From positions 295,384,647 to 295,448,646 of the forward strand of contig NC_134455.1 in assembly GCF_047948215.1 (NCBI RefSeq): a DNA stretch of 64,000 nt. The letters are read 5' to 3'. Each line of letters begins with the position of its first letter. Position 1 is the stretch's first letter. This document shows positions 26,757 to 38,700 of this stretch, piece by piece. The notes beneath the pieces were generated by a model. It saw nothing but the letters and a program-made list of their open reading frames with translations, ran no database searches and was not told the origin of the DNA. This DNA comes from Lycorma delicatula. Lineage: Eukaryota; Arthropoda; Insecta; Hemiptera; Fulgoridae. Position numbers and translations under genes: made by a program.

Positions 26757-29700
26757 AACTAATAACTTTTGATTGTATACATTAATTTGACGAAATTTTT
26801 TTACAGAGATTTATGTATATGGGACAATTTGACAAACTTTTGGGATCGATATCTCCAGGGGGTGGGGTAGATAGTTTTTTTTTTGAGTAATTTTCGCAAA
26901 ATTTTGCAAACATAACCCCACTTTATATTAAAATCAGTATTTGCATGCATGCTTATTTTACTGTCTTTAAAAAAGTTTGTCCCAAAATTCTCTCATTCCT
27001 CAAAAATTAGAAAAGCTGCCATACTATTTATTGCATATTTTTAACCCAATTTTTTTTTTATTTCTTTCTTAACATCATTGTAGTAATAGTAGTACAATGT
27101 CCAAAAATATACTCTAGGAACAATAATGGTAGTGGAGGAAGCAATCAATGTTTTAAAATATCAATTTTTTAAATTTTTTATAACTTTGTTTATTTAAACA
27201 TATAATGATAATTTTACAGTAGAATTTCATCATAGATTACTCTGACCCCAAAAATAAAATTAATCTTATGTAACTTTTTTCATGTATCATTTATAAGAAT
27301 AAATAACCTATGCCAGGAAGGTATGACAACTTTGTTGTTAGCTTATTTGCCTTAAGTTTATCTTGTATTTTTTGTGATTTTAAAAGTGAAAATAAATAAA
27401 TGAATCCTTAAAACTGGTAAGGTTTGAATACAAAAAGAAGATATGTACACGTATGGGCTACAATGGGGTCACCCTCCTTTTATTGAAAAATAAATGTTTC
27501 TTACAAAAATTATTATAAACTCTTAAGTTACAAGAGAAAAATACTTGCTAAGATGCACCAAAAGTGAGTAAATCACAGTAAACTTGTTTCTCTAAGCAGA
27601 TGGAAGGAAATCCATTTACAATTTTAAAATATAATTAATTATGTGATTCGTTTTTGCCATTTAAGTTCATTTCTTTTAATTAATCCTGAATGATTAAATT
27701 TGAAATAATAAAGTTGTAAAGGTGGGGGGAACATTCCTCTCTGTAAATATTTTATAATAAAAGCTACAATATATTTCAGTCATGTTTTTTCCATGAAAGT
27801 TTCATTAAAACAGGAAACAGGTTGCATGATTAATGTAATGTCAGCTGATAAAATTGAAGATAATGGGCTTGTTTGCATAATTATTTCTAACTGCTAGTAT
27901 GTGAAAATACTGTATTATGAGCAAAATGTAAACTAAAATTCAATCTTATGTGTGTATATTGTAATAAATAATGTAATTTTATTACATCTATTCAAGGAGG
28001 GGCAACATCTCTTTAACAAAGTTGATAATTTCATCTACCTTCAAAAACAGCTGTTTTTTTAAATATGATTTAAATATCACAATATTAAAATTTTTATTAT
28101 ACAAAAGGAGTTTGAGGCTAAATAGTTGGTTAGCAGGAGGTCAAAAATGTCTCATCATTCTGCTTTTTATTTATTCTGGAAGGGAAATTATGTTTTGAAA
28201 AAAAAATAATTTAAATATCATTCTATTTTGATATTTGCTGATGAAGGGAGTTGGGTCCTAGGGTTTCTGAATAAGCAAGGAAGGGACTTAAATTTCATGA
28301 TGTCAAGTTTACTAAAGGTCACTAGAAGTAGAAGGTTTTTTGATTTCTATGAATCTTTGGGATATTGATAGGGAATTATATAATGTATATACGTCTGATT
28401 AAAAACGTTTTAAGCATAGGTCCACCATAAAATGTGTTCTGATTCTTTGTGACTGGGGAAGAGGATTATCACCAGGTTTACTAAGGATATGAATTCATGT
28501 TATCTCTCTGAGATTAATATCCCTTTATTAACTTAAGGAAGATATTAATTATTTGACATTTTTTCAAAATGTATATCTTTAGGGCTTAGTAAACATTTAA
28601 TGGTGTCAGAGATGTTCACTTCCAATGCCTTCAAGCCTTTATAGCACTCATGATAAGAAAACTTAAATATTATAATATTTAAACTGTTCCTTTTCAAATA
28701 TTGTTCATCTAAGAGCCAATTAAAACTCAATGTTAGCATAGAATCCAAGCCTCCCTTCTCCTTCAGGTACCATTGATTCATTGGTGTTCTTTAAATTAAA
28801 AAAAATTAAATATTGCTTTATTTGAGGATAAATTATTCTGGAGACATATGCATTTAATATGAATACTGGACACACTCATTGATAATACCTCAAATCACCA
28901 AGCCAACTACACTCAGCTTTTAAAATTCATTCATTCACAGATTACTCAACATAACCATGTCACCAGATCATTACATAGAAGAGTTAACGTTGTAAAACCA
29001 GACAATCAAATCAAACACTTTATCACACTTTCTTTACATACTCACAAAATATTTGAAAAAGTGGCAGACAACATGAAAAAGCAGGACTCAGATTTCAGTA
29101 GAAATAATAAACAAGAGATAAATATTAAAAAATACAACTGCCCAAAAAAAAAACATTGCTGACAAACACTGCTCTTAATATAGGATAATTACTAACTAAT
29201 ATAGGATAATTAAAAAAAACATGGGTGACAATTTTGTATATAGTATAATTTTTCTCAGACAGCACATATAGACAGCATATGTCTATAATAGACAGCATAT
29301 GACACTCCTGGTAACTTAAGGATTCCAATGCGGGGTAATATATCTAAATCGGTTCAGCCATTGAGCTGCTATGGTAGAACAAACATACATACATATACCC
29401 TAAATACATTACACTTCTTTTTGGGCAGTTATGTAGTATAACACAATTCATCAAACAAATGGAGGTCTCAGTAAAACATAAATTCTATTGCTCCTTATAC
29501 AAAAAGTCCAACAAAAGAGACAACAGTTTCAAAAAGAGCTGACAACACAGTTGTTTCTGATGCACAGCTTACACACCAACTTAATTTAAAATATTTTTCA
29601 TTTTATTTAAATATAATATTTTTTTGTTTATTTAATTCAATGATTCTAACCAAAGTACATGCACATATCATATTTAATTAGCGTGGGTGTGGTGGTACTA

Positions 29701-32700
29701 GTGGTGATGGCCGGCACTAACTAAACTAATGTAATCTCACAACTTACATAGAACAAATTTCACTTGTATGATCTGTAGAGTGGTGCAGTCACAAGGCTTA
29801 ACACACCAGATGCTGAGTAAACCAGAAGCTCAAGTATGAGACCATTCAGATCGAGTTACTTTTTTACACTTTAAATATTATTAATTTATTTAATTCTACC
29901 GCTCACCTGTGACATCACAACACATTCCAACCCCCATAGGGGAAAGACAACCACCTTGTGACGTTACCGGTCGCCACACCACCCCCTTCGTTCCAAGCCC
30001 TGAGGGGCTTTACCGGAGGTCGTCTTTAGACCCTCTAACTGATTACACCTCACAGTCATCAGCCAGGCCTCGGTCGGGATGCCACTGATATAAATGTCTT
30101 CTTTTTTTTTTTTGGTTGTTTGTGGGTGAGAAACGCTTGGGCGTTATCATCGCCCGGTAGTTATTATTAAAATGGTAATATAACTCCAAAATAATAAGCT
30201 ATACAAGGTGTAAACGTAATATTAATCATATAATAAAAATTTACTAAAACAAACCAAGAAGGCAAAATAAAACCCAAAACTAATATCACAGACAAAGTTG
30301 ATAAAATATGAAAGATAAAATAATACAATAAAGAAAGTATAAAAACTTACCTAACTCTGATGGGTTGTGCAAAAATCCCCACCCCGGATAGTAAAATTAA
30401 ACACATAGAACTAAAAAATCAAATCGAAAATAAAGGTTAAAATTATTAAAAAACTTTCCTTACAGAAAAACATATATAAGAATAGTAAATCCTTTGCAGT
30501 AACCCAGTACTATGCAAAAAGAGAAACATTCGCTCCAAAACCCTGCCATCATTGCCCAAGACATCACGAATGCTGCTGGGTATACTAAACTGACGACGCA
30601 ACGCCGCATAACATACGCAGTCCACGAGAATGTGGTGCACAGTCATGCGGCAGTTGCATCGTATGCACAGGGGTGGGTCTCCTCCTGACATTAGATATTC
30701 GTGTGTGATCCTCGTATGCCCCAACCGTAACCGGCAGAGGACCACTTCCTCACGACGAGAGTTCCTGCAAGAGGAGCTCCACGGCAACACAGAGTCTTTA
30801 ATCCGTCGAAGTTTACTATCGACGGCAGCCGTCCAGCCACTTTGCTACCTTGCTCGCAGTGATTGTTTTATATGATTAATAAAATCAAAGGTAGTAACTC
30901 TGGTGGTGAAAGGAGGCTGAATACACGCATCTTTCGCAGCAGAATCTGCCCTCTCATTACCAAGAATCCCAACGTGGCTAGGGATCCAGCAAAAACCTAC
31001 CCCCTTGTTTCGTTTTTCTAACTCAGCGATTTTATCATAAATGACAACGACGACAGGATGTCCGGAATAAAGGTTTTCCAACGCCTGGAAAGCACTGTAC
31101 GAGTCACTGCAAATAAGAATGTTCCTATATTTAGGGCCAACGATACATAGAGCCCTATCCACAGCGAGTAGTTCCGCGGTGAACACACTCGTAACACCGG
31201 GTAGGCCAAACATATAAGTCTGTTCATTGAAAACAAAAGCACAACCAACGTTACCGTCATGCTTCGACCCATCAGCGTATACCACCACGTATGGGTTCGA
31301 CTTGGTGAGGAGAAACTGGAACACCTGCTGGTAAACAATAGGTGACGTTGATTGTTTATCATACGTTGTAAGATCAAACGTAAAATTTACATGGTTTATT
31401 CTCCACGGGGGATTCGAGCACGGACATGATGGAAAGAACGAGGGAGTGCCAACATTCATATGCTGCAGCAGACGTCGTGTACGGACACCCTTCCTCAAAT
31501 TAGGATTCTTAAGAACTGGGTCAAAAGCTGGGTGATTCGGCTGTCCGCTGAGACGGGCAAAATAAGATAACAAAAGCTGGTCTCGTCTATCCCAAAGTGA
31601 TGGCTCGCCACTGTCTACAAGTAAGCTTGCGATAGGGCTCGATCTAAACGCACCCGTCGCAAGCCGAAGAAAAGAATGATGCACACCGTCCAGCATCTTA
31701 AGTACGGTTCGACGAGCTGAAGAATAGGCGACACAACCATAATCCAAACGGGAACGAACAAGGGAGTAGTAAAAACGTAACATACACGACCGATCGGCCC
31801 CCCAGTTGGTGTTACTTAGGACCCGCATCATATCCAAAAGTTTGGAACACTTTCTCCTCAAATCCCTCATATGTGTGACCCAAGTAAGACGGCTATCAGA
31901 AAGTAAATCCAGAAACCTGACGTAAGTAGAGACAGCAATAAGTTCCCTGTTCAGAAAAACCCGCGGATTAGAAGGGTTCCGTAGCCAAGAAAAGACTACA
32001 CATTTCGTCTTGTCGGGTGAAAATGTGAAACCAGTAGTCCCTGACTAAGCCTCAAGGCGAAACATAGTATTCTGCATCAGTCGCTCCGCAGTGGGTGTAG
32101 AGCGGCTCGCAACTAAATAAAAAAAATCATCAACGAAAAGACAACAAGAGACAGGAGCCTGTACACAATTGGTAATGCTGTTTATGGCCACAGAAAACAA
32201 GGTGGCACTTAATAAACTACCTTGCGGTACCCCATTTTCTGAGACGACACTGTCTGAAAGTGAATCGTCTACACAAACACGAAACGTCCGGTGATTCAAG
32301 AATCCCCGGATAAAAGCAAGCATGTTGCCAGTGATCCCCCACCTCCTAAGGGTGTTAAGAATGCCACGTCGTCAGGCCATGTCGTACGCCTTTTTTTATA
32401 TCGATAAAGATAGCAACGAGGTGTTGGCGGTTCAGGAAAGAGTTTTGTATGGCTGTCTCCATCGACACCAAATGGTCAATGGACGATCTCCCATGTCGGA
32501 AACCACACTGTTCCGAAGAAAGAAAGCCATGTTTCTCTAAGTACCACGCAAGCCTGCGGTTCACCATCCTCTCCATTACTTTACACAACACGCTTGTTAA
32601 AGAAATAGGGCGGTAGCTTAAGGGATCGGTTTTCTCTTTGCCAGGCTTTAGTACTGGTATAATAAATGCCTCCGACCAGTCGGGCGGAAAGACTTGTCCG

Positions 32701-35700
32701 GAGAATAAACCATTGTAAATACTCAAAAGATGTAGTGCTGAGTCAGGAAGGTGCGAAAGCATACAAAGGCGAACGTTGTCCGGTCCAGGGGAAGTGTCAC
32801 GTGAGTTCGTAAGTGCGTGCAACAATTCTTTAAGTAAGAATGGAGTGTTCAATTCATCCGTGCTTTGTACCTCTGAAAGTCGTAACTATATGACGAGGTG
32901 AGAGACACCGAACGGAAAGATTTCGCTAAAGTATTTGCTACAGCCGAAGATGACGTAAGGAGTTCCCCCTCATCGACGAGACCGAGAATAGATTGCCCTG
33001 GCGACCTGAAAATTGCATGGATTTTTCTCCACACAGTAGACGTGGGAGTAGTACGTGAGATGGAGTTCACATACTTCGTCCATGAATTCCTCTTAGCGGT
33101 CAAGAAGACCCGACGGCACACTGCCCTAGCCCTGCGGTACATATCTAGATGTTCAGTTGTAAGTCTATTATTGAATTTGCGTAGTGCTCGCCGTCGATTC
33201 CGAATAGCACACTTGCAATCATCACTCCACCACGGAACGGAAGGACGTTTAGGATTACCCGATGTTTGTGGGACATATCTGCTGGCAGTTTCAAGTATTT
33301 TGGACGTAAAAGAGAAAAGTTGCTCAAGGATGTCCGCACCGACGTCACACTGCGATTGGAAGGCCATACGATATCCATCCCAGTTCGCCTTTTCGACAAT
33401 CCACCTCCGTGGCCTTCTCCGAACCTCGTGGTCCACACCGAAACGAAGAACAATTGGTTTATGGTCGCTGCCATGAAAATCATCACAAACAGACCAATCA
33501 AAACGAGGGCCGGCGAGTAAAGCAAATGTCTCGGCAGACATTTGCATCAGTAAATACATATCAAATTTCGCCTTCACGTAAGCCTCAAACAGACATCTTC
33601 ACATCCAACCTAACATGATTCCCTCAAACTAACTAACCGAAACCGCGGAAGCGCGAACCCCGTGCCTAGTACAGATTTGACAACACCGTTCGTGACTGTG
33701 AATGCCTCAGAAAACGAACGAGTTTAAAGTTAAATGAGTGCTACACTCATACCAATCAAAATTATGTTTTACCCAACATAGAAATTCAGACCTACACCCA
33801 AATAAGTCGACCAGTTTAGGTCACCTAACAAGGGGAATGCAACCTCATTCCGGTCGACGCAGGAGCCGGGGACAAACCCCTCACCACCGCCCGGTCCCAT
33901 CATGGTGTCTCGCGTGGCATTACCAAGTCACGATCAGGACGGCCACCGACGAAGGGAAGCCACACCTCCGGTCGAACGGGTACCATACCTCGCCAGCGCA
34001 GCCACCCCCACCAGATGGAGCTCCAAATACAATCACAAAAAATACCAATATAACGATGCTAATGTGCTTACCTCCAACCAATCCAATGCTTAAGCCGGAA
34101 CCCTAGCTACCCGGGATCCTACCACGATCTTGTACCTCGATTAAACTCCCTCTCAGACCTACACATCGCAAGGGCGCGAAGAAAACCAACCACTATAGAC
34201 CATTCCTCGCGGGACATCCAGTTGATATGGAGTTCCAGAAAGGAATATACTCTCGAGTTCCTTAACAGCTCGTGAACGTTCGACCTCGTACCGGGGACAG
34301 ACGTAGAGGACGTGGTTCACTGTATCATCATTTTGATTACACTGTAAATGTTAATTTCTAGACTTGAATGCTTGAGTAAGCAATAACTTCAGTTGAAACC
34401 GCAGTACAACAGCAGCACTAATGGAAGATGATTACCATGATAATTTGAAAAACTTTTGTTATAAAAAGAAATACAAGGAATTCAATTTTGAATTCCCAAA
34501 TTCAAAATTGTAATATCAAACAAAATACTACAAACAATATTTTTTTTTTAAATTCAATAATTCAGTTTAATTTTTATAATAAACATAATTTTGTCTACCA
34601 ATTGTCATAGGTTACAAAACATAAATTTCAAAGCAAATCTTATCAGTTTTCTTCTTTTTTTTTGTTGTTGGAAGAAATTACAATAAAAAAGTAATGTACT
34701 GGTGGTTATTTCTTCAAATTACTGACATGAATTTCAAAAGTCTGTAAGTACTGGCGCATGTGATACAAATATTTATCGCACTTGAACACACTCAGATTTA
34801 TTTAATTAAAAAAAAGTGTTTCTTTCTAAATGTGTCAAAATGTGGGCCCAAAAGATCCTTAGTTTACTGCCTTGTGGGCACATAGTTGCTGGATGGCTAC
34901 TGTTTTCAGGTGATAAAGATACTCCTTTTCTTTAGTTTGTTTAATTTGGGAAAATTTCCTCACACTTAAAAAGTTATTTATTTTTACGTTTTTTTTCTTT
35001 TTTTAGCAAAATTTATTTTACCTTTATATAGTTTCAAAAATATCAAAAATGAATTACTAACAAATTATTTTAATGATTACTACATCTTACTTTCATTCTT
35101 TATTAATATAAATAAAAAGTATACAAAGTCTGTATAAGAAGTATTTTAAATATTCTGATTTAAAGAAATGTTTAACATACCAGTCTTTTTACCCGCATTT
35201 TGAGCCCACAGTATAAAATTGTCCAAATGATTCTTTTTATCCAAACTTGCTTTACAATCCTTATTTTTTACTGTAGCTTGTATACCAACAGAATGATAGT
35301 TTGTTTTTACACCAGAAAATAAAGCTGTAGCTGAACCAGCAGAATCTGGTACTTGTTTATCAACAGCATAGGTCTGAAAATAAATTTTTGTATGATATAA
35401 AAATTTTAAGTTAAAAAAATGCAAATTTTTTTGTGTATGAGATAACCTATATAATGAATTATACGTTTCAAAATAACACATGGAGATTTTCTACTTAGGA
35501 TTCACAGATTTAAAATACCTAAGTTCATTTCCTACTATATATATATATATATTTCATATGTTTTCAATGCATATAAATCAGTATTTTCAAAACAATAAAT
35601 CACATTTGTGTATGCTCCTCCATTGTTTGTACACAGTTTTATCAGACACAAAGTGAATCAAGGGATCACAGACAAAACAACATTCTATGACAGCAACTCC

Positions 35701-38700
35701 TCAGCACTCCTTAGTTGCAAATACAAGATTTTTTTTTATCATTCCTCAAAGGGAGTTGTCACAGATTAAGTCTTTTTTTTTATCCTCAAGGATCACCGTT
35801 AGGTACTGCTTCAGAGGATGAGATGAATGATATGTAGCAAGTGAAAATGCCATGCCTGATCGGGATTCGAGCCCGGGACCTTCGGATGAAAGGCCAGGCC
35901 AAGACAATACACTCGCACCACGGAGGCCGGCTGTTAAGTCTGGCCACTGAATTTTGGAGTCCCTACAAATCCACCACCATTTAAAACATCCCTTACTGAC
36001 TGAGGGTAATGAGCTGGAGTTGAGCCTTGCAGGAGAATGGTAGTTAATTCCAAATCAATCAATCAAAACTGAAAAATAAAATAATTTTCAAGCATGTTAA
36101 GGTTTGAAAGGCTCTTTGCAAAATGATTTAAGCTCTTTCAAAATGGTGTGATTTCCTTAAAGCCATGTCCCAGTCAAAAAAATTAATTAACACAAGCAGG
36201 TTAAGTTTTAAACCAATGATCTTTTTTCATTATTTTCTATAATGAAAAGTGTTGAACAGGGAATATTAAACACTCCAAATTTTGGAGTGTTTCTTGTGAT
36301 GGTGCTTCCTTACCAAAACGCTGAATGAATCTGTCTTTTATATTCTCATTAGCATTTCTACACTCATGCATCCAAACACTAACAGCAAAAATTTCTTCAA
36401 CTGAATATTTGTTTGTGTCAGCCATCTTAACTCATCACTGCAGAACTCAACATTCTCATTGAACACATGATTATAATTTCAACCTTCCAACAAACCTGGG
36501 ACTTTGTTGAAAACCAAACCTGTTTGTTTTATCATGAAAAAGGACTTTGTTGTCACTTTCCAGATAGTGGCCAGACAACTGGCATATATATATATATAAA
36601 ATACATTTAAAAAATCTGTAAATACTGTTAGATATTTTAATGGTTTTGGTTCTAAAATTGTGTAGTGTATGTAATTCTAATAGTGCATAGATATGCACAG
36701 TTGATAGTTAAATTTGGCAAATTACAGTTAATTTAATACAGTACAATATAATTTTTAATTTCATCACTGAGTAAATCGCAAAGTAGAAATTTTAGTTTAC
36801 ACTTCTTAATTTAGAATTGCTTTTTTTATTATTTATTAGATTAGGTCTTTAAAGTAATGTATTTTAGGGAATGGTAAACTGATTGTCATTCTTGTCCCTT
36901 TCATGTTATATTTTTTTGTCAAGAGTTTATTTATATTTGAATGACTGATTGTAAAAAAATCAAAAAATCTTACTTTTACATACATTTCATTGCATTTGTT
37001 AAAAATAATAATTTAGTTTACATATTTAATTTTAATTCAATACATAAATATTAATTTAATTTATTAATGTTGACTCTCGCCAGTTGATCTTCATAAATGG
37101 ATGTTAGAACAAAAGTTTTCTTCATAATTTATTTTAAAATTGTTTTTTAAGTTTATTCATATCATGTGAACTTATGAAGCTGTTAAAAAAACAAAATTCA
37201 TTAATTTTATTATTATCTCCAAAATGAGAGGAATGATTTAAATCAAAATCACTGGAGTTTCAGCATCAATAAACGTACAATTGAACAGACATGCTTAGTT
37301 AAAAACATTAATAACTGGGCTGAAACATGTCAAAATAAATATAAGCTTCTTTATTTTTTTAATGGTTATTTGTATTAAACTTAACTATGTTAGAAAGGAT
37401 TAATAGGTCTTTACTCCATGAGCAACTCAGACCCAGGTTAAGTTGATCTTCTTGTACAGACACTGATTATAAGTCCCTGAACAGTTAAAAGGCACAGCAA
37501 TCTTCATCAAATCATATAAATATCAACAATGTAGTAACACAAAGAGCTACTCTGATCATTAACACAGATATAAGGGGCATTTAGCAAAAAAAACCTGCAG
37601 AAAACCCCCATCAAAGTATCTTAAATATAATGCAACTAATACTCTTCTGTATTACTGTGCAAATGCTTTATGCTTAAATGCAGAAGAGCAACCTGAGGGA
37701 ACTCTTTCATATGTCTACCTTGCCCAGGCTATGGTCATCCTAGCTAAACTCCAGAATTATGCATGGTGTGTGTTGGAAGGCAATAAAAAATGTTTTAATT
37801 GTTCAGCCAGATATTCATGTAGGGTATTTCTAATAGTATAATCTAACCTTGCCTCATGCTCTGAGGAAACAATACCTCCTTTATCTTTAGAATGAGACAG
37901 CAATAGAAATAAAATTTTTACCTAGACATTTTCTTGGAATTATCATGTTAAATATATGTTATTTAATCAATCTTAGTCCTGAAGCGAGTGCAAGTTTTCA
38001 TGACTAATTTACATATGGATGGAAGTGTGTTAAATTTTTAGTTTAAAAAATGCAGACCAAAAATATTAGAAAATGCTACTGTATAGTTATTTTTATTGAT
38101 AATAATTAAATATGTAACAAGTTTACTTTTGTGTAATTTTCTATTTCTCTGTAACAAATTAATATATATTTGTGACCCACAACTAGTACATAAAACCAGT
38201 CTGCAGAGACTTTGGTAGATTCAATATCACAAGCAGATGTCCTGATACTGTAAGGTTTTGTCTGATTTTAGACTTACTTTCAGTAAGCTAATAATTTTTT
38301 AAATAAACAGAGATACTGTTTGGTCGAAAGTTTCCCTTTCAATCAAACAGTATCCCAAACAAGATACAATGTATATATATAGTGCGACAATAAAGTAATG
38401 AGACTGATTTTTCTTTGCAAGATGTGGCAACCCTGCACCTTGCGTAGGCACACCATCTTTGACCGTGGTCTATATGCTACTTCTAGTCCAAGCGGCATAT
38501 TGATGCAACTGCTCAGTCGTGAGTTGTGGTGTAATAAGTGAACACGTATTTGTGTCTCTCGTCACAGAAATGAAACCGCAAAATATTGCGCAACGGTATG
38601 CCATTTCTTTTTGCGTTAAATTGGGTGAAAACGCGACGACAACTTATGGTAAGCTTCAGAAGGCTTTTGGAGAGGACGTTATGTCAAGAGCTCAAGTTTT

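Larger units (their letters stand above)
30101..33595 (-). mobile_element. LINE A: I-like non-LTR retrotransposon with RNase H, 5'-truncated
   Basis: Minus-strand element carrying, in order, the end of an EEP endonuclease, a reverse transcriptase, an RNase H domain and a Cys-rich tail, then a 3' UTR with GATAACGCCCAAGCGTTTCT and a poly(A) at about 30111-30101. Breaks are few: a one-base shift near 32395, and stops near 32372, 32045 and 30845. Composition is clearly richer in GC than the surrounding intron. Presence of RNase H points to the I/Jockey-group; exact clade not decided. A second, older copy is at 54206-57905. Confidence 0.88.

Noticed and set aside
30101..30445. Host gene exons in the GC-rich block
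   Set aside because: Explained as the LINE A 3' UTR; the same sequence recurs at 54206-54300.
32898..33476. 192-codon plus-strand frame
   Set aside because: Antisense shadow of the LINE A endonuclease/linker.
33738..34106. 122-codon plus-strand frame rich in Pro/His/Arg
   Set aside because: Antisense of the GC-rich LINE B 3' UTR; composition artefact.
35860..35933. tRNA gene on the minus strand
   Set aside because: Part of SINE S2 with an 8-bp target duplication; cloverleaf not formed.
37230..38300. Possible decayed gene in intron 1
   Set aside because: Somewhat less AT-rich, but no family block could be recognised on either strand.
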